From Scleropages formosus (lineage: Eukaryota; Chordata; Actinopteri; Osteoglossiformes; Osteoglossidae): a stretch of DNA of 64,000 bases. The notes under the pieces were generated by a model. The model ran no database searches. It had not been told where the DNA came from and saw nothing but the letters and a program-made list of their open reading frames with translations. The stretch spans positions 46,054,586 to 46,118,585 of the forward strand of contig NC_041806.1 of assembly GCF_900964775.1 (NCBI RefSeq). Reading direction: 5' to 3'. This document shows positions 12,002-26,400 of the stretch, one piece after another; position 1 is the first letter of the stretch, and every line of letters starts with the position of its first letter. Position numbers and translations under genes: made by a program.

Positions 12002-12409
12002 TATCATTTATTAATTTCGTTGATAGTGGATACATTTTAGTTTTGGACTGTGCAAGAATACTGCAACACTTTCCATTTGTTTTGCTGCATTCCAGCTATG
12101 ATCTTAAATACAGAAGGAGGGGCTGTAACCTTAATGTACCCTCAGAAGGGTGAGACTGGAGGACAGCAGGGTTGTCACGGTAACGCAGCGGCCGGGCTGC
12201 AGACTCGCGCTCCCGTACAGAGGCGCCGCTCTGTCCGCGCAGCTCTGTGACACGCACCTTGGCCAGGCTTTTCAATCAAGATTATGGTAATCCGGCAAAA
12301 TCTCCAGCACAGGTGCTCAGGACAAAGTGGAGAAGTGGGTATTTGCACCACGTGCCAGAGGACACTGTGTGTTTCAGTCTCATCTTCATCTTTAGAATCA
12401 TGCCCCTGC

Positions 12410-12515
12410 ATCTAAGTCTCTCTTCCTGCTAATGTAATGCACATGTTGAATTTTCTATGAGATGTACATTACTTTGCACAAAAGCATCTGTTAAATGAAT
12501 GACTGTAAATGTAAA
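12410..12515 (+). repeat. Tail-only SINE/LINE fragment
   Basis: Phrase CTAATGTAATGCACATGTTG leading to TACTTTGCACAAAAGCATCT and TGTAAATGTAA. It matches the fragment at 23196-23295, so both come from one family. Confidence 0.55.
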
Positions 12516-12799
12516 TCCGCTTCGAGGGATGGCCACAGTCAGCCCTGGCATTTCCAACAGGAATATAGGAACTCGTTTGGCTCCTTCTGATCTCATCAGT
12601 AACATGCCAGGACCCAAAACATTGACGGTAACACACCCCTCGCAGGACCTGCACGCACAGCTTTGAAAGTATAATCGAGATTCCAGGGCGTTTGCATTGT
12701 GTGCACCCGTTTGCCGAAGGAGCCTGGCTTCGTCTCAAAAGGAAATGCCTTAGTTCTTCATTTCTCAAAATTCTAAACAAACATTTCAGTCTCCAGATG

Positions 12800-13008
12800 G
12801 CCAGATAAAATTTATTACTGTTACCGTTATTTATTGTTATCATTGCTATTGCATTACTCACTCTTGTTTTTTTTATGCAGTATTTGTATTGTCTCTGTCT
12901 CGTCCATAGTCTGTGGAGAAGCATTCAAGAAGTTCATGATACTTGTACATGGTACTTGTACCTATGACAATAAACTCGAAAAGCAAAAAAAAAAAAAAAA
13001 AAAAAAAA
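12800..13008 (+). mobile_element. 3' end of a non-LTR retrotransposon with poly(A) tail
   Basis: AT-rich run with tandem ACTTGTACATGGTACTTGTA, an AATAAA at about 12969, and a 24-nt A run at 12985-13008. This layout is that of a LINE 3' end or another reverse-transcribed transcript. The family cannot be fixed without its coding part. Confidence 0.5.
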
Positions 13009-13324
13009 AGACATGACCTTCACAGCAAGAGATGGACATGTGTATGGAATATTGTGTCTGGCTGTACATCCCCAGTGATACTGCAAACACAGAGCTGCCC
13101 CTATAGTGCCAATGACCTCAATGGGGTGCTTTCTTTGACTCTTGAGACCAATCAAATACCTGAAGTTGCAGTCTGCAACTGTTCACAAAGTTACAAGGAA
13201 AAAAATTGAGCGTAAGTCATACCGATACACAGATGAACAAGGGTAACGTCATAAAAACATGAGTTTGAGTCCCTAAAATGATCAATTTAACGCTGATTTC
13301 GTGTTAAACTAATATGAAGGGATT

Positions 13325-13500
13325 TAAACTATTTAAGACAGTAGCTGGAGTAGCAGTGAGGGTTGATGTCTTACAATTAGACAACCTGGGTTCAATTTCC
13401 ACTGCTTCTGAAGCACTCCTGTTTTTACCTGGAATTAAAACAATAAAAATTACATTTACCTTTGTTCATTTAGCGGATGTTTTTTTCCAAAGTGACACAA
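13325..13500 (+). mobile_element. SINE family B fragment
   Basis: Degenerate head, B-box-like GGGTTCAATTTCCACTGC, then a jump to the tail-like phrase CATTTAGCGGATGTTTTTTTCC in the opposite sense. It is probably two overlapping fragments. Confidence 0.45.
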
Positions 13501-13799
13501 CTAGGATTTAGCTGACACTTTTACCTATACTCTTTCACCCATCTGTACATCTAAGGAATGCAAAACACACAATGGGCAATTTTTCTGAATTCTTCAAGTC
13601 AACTGAAACAGGACTTATGAGGAAACCCACTGGAATGTAGGGAGAACATAACCCAGCTGTATAACTGGGTAAAAAGTTCTAAGCATCTTAGTGTTCAAAC
13701 ATAATTCAAATCACTGCAGAGAAAGGTATCGGGCAAATGAATACATGAGGAAAAAAATACTTAGATTGTGTTACTTCATCTGGCATCAGTTATGTATTT

Positions 13800-13991
13800 A
13801 GGGGCAGCTGCCTTTGGACCCAAAGGTCACAGGTTTGATTCCCAGCTCCAGCTGTAGTACCCTTGAACAAGGTACTTACCATAAATTGCTCCAGTAAAAT
13901 GACACAGCTGTATAAATTGGTAAATAATTGTAAATATCTTAACATTTTAAGTTGCTCTGGAGAAAAGCATCAGCTAAATGAATAAATATAA
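13800..13991 (+). mobile_element. SINE family B, full-length
   Basis: GGCAGCTGCCTTTGGACCCA, B box GGTTTGATTCCC, AAGGTACTTACCATAAATTG, CTGTATAAATTGGTAAATAA, and the tail TTGCTCTGGAGAAAAGCATC with an ATGAATAAATAT end. One of the better-preserved copies. Confidence 0.8.
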
Positions 13992-14412
13992 ATTTAACCC
14001 ACATCTTGCACGTACAGCCGACACTACAGCAGAGTCTCCGGGAAACACGCTTCCCAACTGCAGGGGTCTAAGAAGCCCCTCGGACACATCTAGAATGAGA
14101 GCAGCTTTAATTCCTTGTCCTACAGTGGAATGACCCCTGTTCCCTGCGGTTACTGTCGGTCACAAGTGATGGGCCAACTGTGTCAATGAGCACCGAGCGG
14201 TTAAAGCATTTACACTTGAATAGGTTGGACATTCAAGTCAAATAACAGCCTGAGCAGAATCTCTTCTCTTAATTTAATGTACAAGTTCCAATTTTCACAT
14301 TGGAGAGCATTTTTAAAAAAAAAATCTTTCTACCAAAACTGTCTAACAGTAGTATGGTCATACAGTGAAGTGTTCCTGTTAAGAAATGGATCGAGACCGT
14401 AACACACAGACC

Positions 14413-14639
14413 GGGGGGGGGGGGGGGGGTTGACACACAGGTGATGACAGAGACAAACCAAAACTGAGATTAACATACACTGATCTCCACACCGCATCCA
14501 GTTCATGACAGGTATTAAGAACTACAAAGTGCACACATTGCAGTTTTGTCTTCCACACATGTGATCTCCACTTCACACACCTTTATACAGGATTGACGGC
14601 AAACATCAGCGCGGGGGTGTCGGGGGGGGGGGGGGGGGG
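14413..14639. repeat. Two long G homopolymers
   Basis: Runs of 17 G (14413-14429) and 18 G (14622-14639), 190 bp apart, downstream of fam89a. Assembly errors in run length are possible. Confidence 0.8.
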
Positions 14640-15179
14640 TGTCTCGCACTGCGCATACATGTCTTTTTCAGACTGGTCATTATTACATTTGCTGGTTAAA
14701 CTGCGCTGTACACATGGTAACTGTACCAAACTGCTGGATCAGTGTTTGTGTCACAACAAATAAATTCACTCCAATTGCTTAAGATGGTTTAAATAAAAAG
14801 AAAAAGATTCAGAAATATGGCAGTAAAGGCACATCGAGAGAGAAGTGCAGAGTGAAACAGCACAGCCAGTCTCCAAAAGTGGATTCACCTTTAGAGGAAA
14901 TCACCAGAAACAGACATGTGGGAAGACCAGCACTGTTCACAACCTCAGGAAAAACACCAAAACTCCTAACATAAGGAACTCCTGAGAGGTTGGATAATAT
15001 ACCTGGCATCAGATTGAAAAAACAGAGCTTTGACTCTGCTGCATGAGTCCTCGCATTACAAAGGGCTACATTCGGAATTTTCAAAGATATATACATTTTC
15101 TTTCTCATTTTTCCATTATCGTTTCACTATTTTCCCCACATTTTCTGTGTACAGTAAAACTAAAGCAACCTGTAATTAC

Positions 15180-15300
15180 ACGTTCAGCCGATAGATGGCG
15201 GTAAAGAGCACCAAAACAAGAGTGTGTCAACACCTTGATTCAATTCCCTTCCACAGTGTTTACAGCCCATTTCTGGTGATCCTGAGCTTTGGTGATCGGT
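15180..15300 (+). mobile_element. Fragment of the 402-bp MITE family
   Basis: The phrases GATAGATGGCGGTAAAG and CTTCCACAGTGTTTACA parallel the MITE at 53628-54029 (CACTGGGTGGCGATAAAG and CTTCCACAGTGTTCACA) in the same order and at similar spacing. The termini are not recognisable. Confidence 0.5.
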
Positions 15301-17077
15301 AACAAGGTGAAGAATGTCTACGGGAAGAATCTGCCAACGGTCTGCACTGAATAGGAGTTTGATAAGACAACGGACTTTTATTTGCAGTCACTTTGAATTA
15401 GCTTAAATTTTAAGGTAGCACAAATTAAAAATATTAAGAATCTTCCACTGTACCTTTACTATAGGTACATCAGATTTTTACAGAATCCCTTTTATATTTT
15501 CCACTTGGTGGTAACTTTAGAGTTGCAAATGCATCTAGGCCCATTTTTGCTCATGAGCTGAGGAACCAGCATACTCCCTGAACAACAGGGAAGCACTTAA
15601 CATCAGCAAAATATTTCGAACAGTATAGTGGGGGGGGGAAAAAAAAAAAAAAAAAAAAAAAAAAAAACACAGCAGCCAATAAAGCCAAGCACTGGAATGT
15701 GCTCTTAAACAAGACAGCAATAAATTCCCTGCTGTATTTTAGTGTTCGTACAGATATAGTCAGAGGTGGAGTATAACCCAGTTCTACCCATGTAATCTTC
15801 AAGCAGGACATTAACAATTATTTGAAGACTTGGAGTTTGACCGTCAGTGTCTTCCCCATCTCTCGTTAAATACACGCCAGCATTTCTGAATCCATACTAC
15901 TGTCATCACACACAACTACAGCTGAGCAGCATCAGCAACTGTTAATAAAGGGTAATATATTAAATGCTTTCTATAGTGCTAAATCTACGGAAACAATCAC
16001 TAGCAATATAAAGTACATAACCAATTTATTTTGCATGAGCACTATAAGTGCTCGACTATTCCAATATTTTCAGAAAGCAGCTCCCCAAAAAAAAAAAAAA
16101 AAAAAAACCACTTTAGACTATTTATATAGGAATTTATATCATTCTTTTAGGAAACATTTAAGGATGCCTGTCTTTGGTTAATGTTGCGGTACTGTGTTCT
16201 GGATGGGGACCAGCATACCAGCGGTGAACATCAGGAACCGAGTTCAAGGGTCTTTCAGATCTCTGAATTTGCCCTTAATTCACCCTCAATAGGCAGCTGC
16301 AGCGCATCAAGAGCATACAGACATTCGGCCAAGTAGTTAATGGGATTCGAGCGTCTACGAGAAGATGACGTTAGCACCGTTCGGTGGAAGGCCAGGAGTG
16401 TCGGCACCATGGGATTTCAGACAAGCCACTCACAGGGCGTCGCTCCCCCTGGCTGCGTCTAGTAAAAGACGCTGGCAAAAAGAAGACCGTTACATCAGGA
16501 GAGGAAACTCCTTTCTACACTACCGTCCCGGGGTGCCTATGTGACGACGTGCTCATCTACCCTGGATGCCCAGTATCAAAGAAAACAAATGCAGCATATT
16601 AAATCTTGTTCACATTTTCCCACCCAGTCAGGCTTAAGCCCCATGTTATTAAACATTTCCTCAGCATTTATACCGTTAGGTTGCTAAGCCCATACAGGTA
16701 AAAGGATGGTAATGTACCTCTGATCTGGCTGAAGAGTAGCTGTAGTCAGTATTATTCAAATCTATACCCATACAGACCACTTGCCAGGAGTTTATGCAAG
16801 TTATACTAAATGCAAAAAATTAAATTGCGCCTATTTCCTTAACTCCTCTATATTATTGATACAAAGGTCCAAAACCTGTCGGTCAAAAAAAAAAAAAAAA
16901 AATTATATATGTAATAAATAAGCATTTTCTTTTATACATTTGTTTAGAAAAACTGAAAAATTATGACCAAAAGCCAGCTGAGCAGAGCATGGCGAAGGAC
17001 ATTGCCTAAACGTGTATTGCTTCAGGGGTAAGGGTTCGAGTACAGAAGCAAATCAGGAAGCATCATTCAGCGGTCCA

Positions 17078-18700
<1,623 letters not shown>

Positions 18701-18934
18701 AAAATACCCACATTTCAATAAAATTAAATAAAATAAACGATTATCGTCATTAGAAAAAAAATAAATTTAAAAAAATCTAGCCACGATTTTTCTCCAGCAT
18801 GAAGTATAAAAACACCTACACTGACTGGATTACAAAGCACACTGAAGCAACGACAAGGAGACGCACATCCGCGTGTCTTGTGCGGAAGTCATTTTTAATG
18901 TCAAGGTGTATGTGGAAACATATATATTACATAA

Positions 18935-19115
18935 ACATTACATTATTGAGCAGACACTTTTCTCAAAGCGACTTCCAATGAACTCTATGTAGTGTTTTCA
19001 GCCCACACACCTCATTCATCAAAGTGAGGTGCACTGCTAGATACACTACTTAGCTGGGTCCCTCATCCACACATCAGTTGAACACACTCTCCGTCACTCT
19101 CGCACTATATGGGCG
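18935..19115 (-). mobile_element. V-SINE-like 3' half
   Basis: The reverse complement contains GATGAATGAGGTGTGTGGGC, ACACTACATAGAGTTCATTG and GGAAGTCGCTTTGAGAAAAG. These match the 3' halves of the elements at 6722 and 31115. Confidence 0.7.
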
Positions 19116-19595
19116 GACATGAACATAAGAATTTATTTCAAGGTTTTAGACTGGAAGAAAATGTAAAACACTTATCACAGTGCCATTCGCTGCCCTGAAA
19201 TTCCTGATGCGTTTCAAACGTATGTAGTCTGGCCTTCGCGTTGTGAGCCGAGGAAGCCATGAGCGCCTGTGCTCTTATTTAAGAATAGCTAAATGTGGCC
19301 CAGCGGGGCTGTCCTGCTCTAAGTGCCGCTGCGGAGGCTCTCGGATCGCGCTGAAGTTGGCTGCGAATAAATGAATTACCGCTGGAACCTCCCGTTCAAT
19401 GAAAGGGATTCGCGTCCAGACTCCCTTTCCAGCTCAGAGGTGTTTCTGTGAGGGACATATGGCACAGTGTCCTACTGTTCTGGCGGCATTGAACGCCGCG
19501 GACAAAGGAACAAAAACCGCTCTCCACATGCGACATGTGCGCCTTTCAAAGAGAGTCCGAGACAAAGAGGACAGATCTTCAAAGCATAAATTGTG

Positions 19596-20100
19596 TTAAA
19601 GCCCATTATTGGAAAAGAAAGGCACTGTGTTCGATGACAGTGACTCTGATACGCCGACTGCTGGACGCTCCGCTGGACTCCATGTTGTATCCGCTCCGAG
19701 CAGGAAGGAGGACACGTTTACGGCCTGTTCGTGTGCTTGCACTATGGTGGTTGAGTATTTGGGCTTCCTGGACATGGCAGCCAGATGTTCAGCCTCTCCA
19801 AAATCTCCAACTCTGCACACTCTCTCATAGAGTACACACCCATTAGACGCTGAGTCCATCTTTTGCCCTTCCTCTGGAAGTGGGTGGTGGACAGCTGCCA
19901 TTCACGGAGCTGAACTTCCATGTTGGTAGTACGCATCCTGTCCAGCTGAGCTAAAACTGGTTTCCTCCATCCTTGTGTCCCTTTCCTATGCTGTAACTGC
20001 AGGATGTGACCCATATCCTGCTGGATACTCTCATTCTGCAATTTTCCAGACTCTTCTTCAGTACCCTCCCTGAAGCTCTCGCATCACTGTCCTCTACCCA
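19596..20100 (-). other. Unidentified open region, possibly a decayed coding sequence
   Basis: Two overlapping minus-strand frames of about 100 codons each (20041-19742 and 19901-19596) are rich in polar residues, e.g. MQNESIQQDMGHILQLQHRK and WQLSTTHFQRKGKRWTQRLM. I do not recognise either. They lack splice signals or a poly(A) signal that would make a gene. They could be an old repeat ORF or chance. Confidence 0.25.
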
Positions 20101-20189
20101 CATTCTCCTAGTTTTAGTCATCGTCCTAAACGCTTCTCTGATTTTATCAAGTACATATTAAAATGTAAAATAAAAAAAGGACTGGTTTT

Positions 20190-20512
20190 CCGGCCAGCAC
20201 AGCGGCACTGCAGGAAGTACGGGTGACTCACTGCCCAGACGTGGGTTGAAATCTGACCGAGTGTCTGCAGAATTAGCATCTTCTCCTCATGTTCACAAGA
20301 GGTTCCTCCCACAGTCCAAAAACACGTTTCGGGTGAATCGGTTACTCTAAATTGCCCTCAGTGTTTGATGGTGTGTGAATGAGTGTACGATTGCCCTATA
20401 AAGAATATACGTGCCTTCCAGCGCACCGTCTCGTGTTCCGTGCTTTCAGGATAGGCTCCATCCCACTGTAAACCTGAACTTAACAAGCGACTCTGTATAA
20501 CGGATGGATAGA
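20190..20512 (+). mobile_element. V-SINE-like element, old
   Basis: Head CAGCACAGCGGCACTGCAGG, B-box-like GGTTGAAATCTGACC, central GTTCCTCCCACAGTCCAAAA, and the 3' phrase CAGGATAGGCTCCATCCCAC ending in CGGATGGATAGATG. This 3' end differs from the copies at 6722 and 31115. Confidence 0.65.
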
Positions 20513-21558
20513 TGACATCTAAAGTTTGGTAAATGCAAGGTCAACTAAGATACTAAGAATTTTGAATGTGGTGTGTGGCATTTAATTTTTTCTACAATAA
20601 CTATTTTGAAAAGCACATACGCCTGGTTTTGTCCTCAGTGCAAACATTTCCTTATATCTGTTGAGTGAGAGTTTGCAGTGTGGTTTTATCACAGTTCCAC
20701 ATCTGCAGGGGAAATGAAACGCTATTCAGAGGCACCCAAGTGTGATGCGTGCCTTGCAATGTGGTTCAAACACATGGCCTCCAATGGTGTGGTTTTTTCA
20801 GTCAATAGAACTTCAATTGGGCACCATTCATATGGTCTGTAATATGTTCCCAGCTGTGTGCTGCACTGTTAACCACTGAGTCAAACATAACACACATTAG
20901 TATATTAACTGCATTAATAAAACTTTAATAAAAGTACAAAAAACTAGTAACACTGACACACAAACACTGACAATGAGAACTGCTAGCAACAAAACTGAGT
21001 AAAACAATGTCAATTATTCTAAGCATTTCTAAAACTATATATTACAAAATTTTGTTTTTATTTACTACTTTATTTTAAATGACTTTTTGACAGACCAAAA
21101 ATTTGTGGCACAACATTTATCATTTTGGCAAATGTTATAAAGTTATTAATGAAGTGCTAAAAGGTGGTTCTTTGGTGCCCAAAGAGCTCTTTTGCAGTAT
21201 AACCCTTCTGTGTGTAATGTGGTGGTAATGTCCAGTGATCTAACAGCACAAAGATCAATATAAAACTTGTTAACTGTTAGCTGGCCTGTCACCTGATCAA
21301 GGCAGGCAAATTCCAGGCCACACTGACAGCAGCACTAGTACACAGTAGTCACGGATTGCAAACGTTTACCTATATCACGGTTTCTTGCAGCACCAGAACA
21401 AAAAAGTGTATTTCTATATGCAATTAATATCTAAAAATAGAAACTAACTTTAAATATTTCAACTGAGCTTAAAATAGACTTGTTAAAATATTCTATGCAG
21501 TTTAACAATGTAAGTTGTCAGTTTAAGTTGCAATACCATAATCTGAACAGAAATCTGA

Positions 21559-21582
21559 GTCATCTATCTATCTATCTATCCA
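21559..21582. repeat. (TATC)n microsatellite
   Basis: Five to six TATC units in AT-rich sequence downstream of sprtn. Confidence 0.85.
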
Positions 21583-22128
21583 ATCTACAGCAGTAATTTC
21601 CAAAAGACCAAATACTTGCCAGCTTTGGTTTTGTTACTACCATAGCAGGAGGAGCAAATTTGGATAAGAAGGCTTAGCCTGGGAACGGAAACACTGGGAT
21701 CCAAGGTGTGTACATCACATTTCAAAGTGAAACCTCAAAGCTGACAAATAACAAAAACGCTCCATTACGCACAAGGAGCACAATTTGCTTGTCACAGAGC
21801 TACTCTTTGTAAAGGAACACTGTTGTTCAGTAATGTTCAAACCTCCCGATATCAAAGGGGGACATTCCCCCCTTCTGACAGTTAACAGCTTGTAGATTTC
21901 AAATTGTGACATTTTGTTGGATAAGGAACATCTGTAACTCTTGAGGTCTGCAACTTTAAAGAATCTGCTTCAGTGGAACTTAAATACTGCTGAAACTACA
22001 CAGACAATTATATGGACCCAATGTTCACTGTAAAAACTTCTTATAATCATTTCTTTTTAAATAGCATCAGCTATTATTTAACGTTTCCTCTCACGGTGAT
22101 GTCTACAGCAGGTCTGTAGGGCTGCCAG

Positions 22129-23407
22129 TCATGTGAGACAGGAGTCTAAATGCTCATTGATCTTTGACTCAGGCACAGGGATCTGACACACGGGGCACCT
22201 AACCCTGGGATCCGTGGTGTCAGCAGGGGCTGCCTGAAGGGCTGGTTGGGAGAAAGAACAGGTGGCAGCTGGAGCAGGAGTCTCCCTCGTATCCACGACC
22301 CCAGAAGACACGCCTGTTTTCCTTTTGAAAAAATCACAGATGTTCGTGGAGGTGATGCCCTCCCAAGGCCTTTTCTTGGAAATAGGAAGGGTGGATGATG
22401 GCTTTTTAGGTGACCTGATCTGTTCTGAATGAAAACCAGAACCAGGCCTCGAGTCTGCAGGGTTGGAAGAATGATTGCTGTGAGCCCGTCCAAGGTTCAC
22501 GGAATTGCTGGTAAAGGCTGTGTCTCGTAAATCTGCTGACGCGCCTCCGTCCTTTTCAGCATACGACGGTCCTGTGGTCTTGAAGGAGGTGCTAGTGGAG
22601 GCACTAGAACTTATACAGCTCTGTCCTGCCCATGGAGCAGACTTGGCTCCACCGGGGCTGAAGAGGTCACTGAATGATTTCTGCTTTACCCTGCTGAAAT
22701 TGGTGTTGAGGGTCCCTGAAATTCGAACTGGAGATCCATTTATATTGACAAATGCCTTGGTGTTGCTGACAGACTTTTTATTTAGAGAATTTGGTCTCTT
22801 GGGCAGGTTCTGCGGTCCACTTGAACCAGAGCTCACGGTGGCTTGACCCCCGATCTTCCCTGGACTGGCCTGGCCAGGTCCATTGTGGTTTTTTCCCGAA
22901 AACGTACTCGATGGTAGTCTGGCGTTACTGAGCTCCGGCTGTTTTTCAGGTGAGGCTGGCCGAGGGTTCCCCCCAAGGACAAAGCCTTTGCCGCTGAACG
23001 GAAGAACATTTCTTATGTCCTGCAAACCTGATTTGCCTAAAGAGAAGACAGACTGTAAATGGACTCTGTTCTCAGCTACAAATTAATAAGACCTTCCACA
23101 TTCTACTTAGTGTCTTAGGCTATGCTCAATGAACCTCAGTGCAGCAAGTGGTAGGTAACGAACTAGGTTTGCTTGAGACTTTCATGTCTGCAGCTATGTC
23201 TCCTTCTCTTAATGTAATGCATAAATTGTACTTTTGCTGAGATGTACGTCGCTTTGGACAAAAACGTCTGCTAAATGAATAAATGTAAATGTAAAATAAA
23301 GAACTGACAACTGAAAAACACATGGGAAATCAACATTAAACATCCTAGCCTATAATTTTCATTAAGAAAATTTACACTGATAAAATTATGGGGGGGAGGG
23401 AGGGAGG

Positions 23408-23449
<42 letters not shown>

Positions 23450-26400
23450 ATGGAAGGTGACAGTACCATACTGACAATAAATGTACATTTACATTTGGCA
23501 GACACTTTTCTCCAAAGCGATGTATGAGTCAGTGTATACAAAAGCCTATTTCAAAGCAGACAAATATCTTTACATACAGACACAGAGGTATCAAAACACA
23601 GCTTGTCTGAAAGCTCCGTTTTGCTGATACACATTACTCAAGGAGCTGCCAGTTAAGGAAAAAGATATTCATGACAGTTGGTGTGATGTAAATTTATGTA
23701 GTTTCAGGGGATCAGAAAAGAAATGGGACTGGAAAAAGATGCATTCTGAGGCCTTTCTTAAAGCCTGGGAGGAATTCAGCAGTTCTGAGGGAGAGGGGGA
23801 GCTCACTGTAACATATCGGAGCAAAACCTGAGAACCTATACACTGCTAATTTTGGCCCCCTTGTGGACTTTTTCAAGGACGAACAACTTGGTACTAAGCA
23901 TTCATCACCGAAAGACCTAAGAACAACCTCAGTGATTCATTGTGTCACCCATAGCAGTGCTGGAGGACTTACTTCTGTTTGCAGGTTGTGTGTGACCCTT
24001 TGTGTCTTTGTTATGGTCCTTCTTGTCCTTCTTCCCATAGTTCTCTGGCTCTTTGATTTTAATGTAAGTGCCCCCACAGGACTGCTGGTGGTCTGCCCAC
24101 CATGGGTCCTGGGCCGAAGGAGCCCGGTTCATGGCTCGCTTGACGTAGCCAAAGAAAGGCTTCAGGTTTTGACACGGTCCATTACAGCGCCACCAGTGCT
24201 GGCGGTACAGGTCCACTTCATCGTGAAAGGTATGATATACCTGGAGAAAGAAAGGACAGACTTGGTTATGTTACACTTTTACCTGTTCACTAGGTGCAAA
24301 GATATGCATGTGTCAAAGAGAGCCAAGACCTGGTCTTAGGAACAGAACAAGGCATCTAAATGAAGTATGTTTGGAAGGGGATTCAGATTTAACAATTCAA
24401 TGAACATTGCTTGAGTAAGCTTCTATCCTATTGCATCGCCAGAAAAAATAGAACAGAGTGCCTGGAATGAGATGACAATAAGAACACAGCTGAGATGTTA
24501 GTTATCCAAGTATGGAGAAAAGTAAATGTTGTAAAAAGACTTCACAGTTAAAATGGTAGGGCCTCTACTGTTAAAGCGATAGAAGAACTCGAGCAGTCCA
24601 ACACAGTTTAGATTTTAAACACCCAAACATGAGTTTCTTGTAATAATGCAATAACTATTTTTTATATTGTAATTAGTGACATTACAGGCAGCAAGACTAT
24701 AACCTATTTATAGTAAAATTATAATGGTGTATCCTCAGTTTACAGTGTGTCATTAACAAAAACAATGGAAACAAAAACAAGTAGCCTGGAGAAATAGAAA
24801 GCAGAAAAGAGAAAGAGATAGCAATGTGAACTCCAAGGCAATGAAAACAAAGTTAACACAAACCACAACATCCCCCCCAACTACAAAAATTCTGTTGCAA
24901 CATCACTACAAGCATTCAGTGTTGCTAAGCAACACAAGTGTTCTACACTGCTAAAAGTACTACACATATAAAAATGATGATGTACACAAATGACCCCAAA
25001 AAAAACGTATCTTCACGTAACTATACACAGTTTGAAATGAAATTGTGCCCATTTTCAGACAGAAAAAAAAAAAGTCAAAGCAAACTGGACTCACAGTGAT
25101 ATTTGTGCCACTGGCTTTATTGATTCTGTCCATGTGCTTGCAGAACTCCGGACCGTGTCCATCTCGATCTCGGTTGTTCTGGGTCACAAAGAGCAAAGCG
25201 TGGATCATCTCATGCAGGAGGGTCTGGAAACAAAATACAAAAAAAAAAAAAAAAAAAAAAAAAAAAGACTTCATATTATTCCTTAAACCATGAATAGAAT
25301 AATTTATACAACGATTATGTTTCTCATTAAAAACAAGCATTTTTACATCAGATGAACATCATTAAAAACAATAATTTGTTAATTCCACAGCTGACCCAAA
25401 TATAAGATAATTGGTACATAAACCAGATGTGTTACATCAATGAAACACACACACACACAGAATTTTTTTTCAGGAATTTTCAACCACTTGTCCAATGCAG
25501 GCCAGGGTACGGCTCAGGTCCAATACAATGATCCTGAACTCATGCTGTAAGAATACCCTGTTGTATAAAGGTCAAACTACTGTACAGTTGGTTGTCACCG
25601 TAAGTCACACTGATCAGTGCAGGGTGACTGTGGTATGGAGCCTATCCCAGAGGCATAGGATGTAAGGCAGAGTACACTCTCAATGGGATGTCCATCACAC
25701 GGCAGTCACACACTCATTCAACCACACATTTACACATTTTGGGCAATTTAAGAGTTCCCAAGTCACCCAACACACACATCGTGGACTGTGGGAGGAAACG
25801 TACATGAACACATGGACACGGAAACTCTATACCAACTGAACCAGATTCAAACCCATCCAACTGTGAAGCACCAGCTCGACCCATCACAGCACCATTCCAG
25901 CGTACACATAGCGTTCAGAAACAATGCACAGTAAAGATCCACAGCTGCTGTACAAACCTGCACCAGATCTCGGCGCGGTCTTAGTTTCAGCAACGGTTCA
26001 CTGAGTCGAATTGAGCACAGTCCCCCCCGGCCTTCATAGCAGCACAAACCCGCACACCTAAAACAACAGGCAACAAGCCATGTAATTGACAGCAAGCATT
26101 TTACTCTCACGGGCCAGCAGGTGGCGCAGTGGTTGTGGATATGGACTTGTGTCCTCAAAGTTGTTAGCTGCAATGCAACCACCACCAGCTCTACTGAAAG
26201 TAAGCAGAGAACAAATGGTAATTTTCTCATCCTCAAGCTTTACAGCAGTAATGGAAATGCCATGGGCCATGGTGTCCAGATAGTACTATCCTAAACTCAA
26301 GTGCTCCACACGTTTAATCCCGAGAAACTCCACTCTGGACACATTAGAAGAGCGGATTTAGCTCAGACTTACAGGGTCATCCGGGGGCTCCACCTCACTT

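Larger units (their letters stand above)
8265..17077. other. arv1-fam89a intergenic region
   Basis: About 8.8 kb between arv1 and fam89a, which converge. It contains the 3' UTRs of both genes, SINE copies (listed separately), a LINE 3' end at 12800-13008, a MITE fragment at 15180-15300 and long homopolymers. Part of 14.3-17.0 kb is probably fam89a 3' UTR; a minus-strand AATAAA lies near 16025. The stretch 9650-11450 is unique-looking sequence with no frame resembling a known protein. I see no gene here. Confidence 0.6.
18701..22128. other. fam89a-sprtn intergenic region
   Basis: About 3.4 kb. It contains a V-SINE tail (18935-19115), an unidentified minus-strand open region (19596-20100), an old V-SINE (20190-20512), a TATC microsatellite near 21559, and AT-rich sequence that probably includes the sprtn 3' UTR (reversed AATAAA near 21057). 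No intact gene was seen. Confidence 0.55.

Noticed and set aside
12985-13008. Poly(A) run as the end of a processed pseudogene of a known gene
   Set aside because: The upstream 200 bp do not resemble a coding sequence; it fits a LINE 3' end better.
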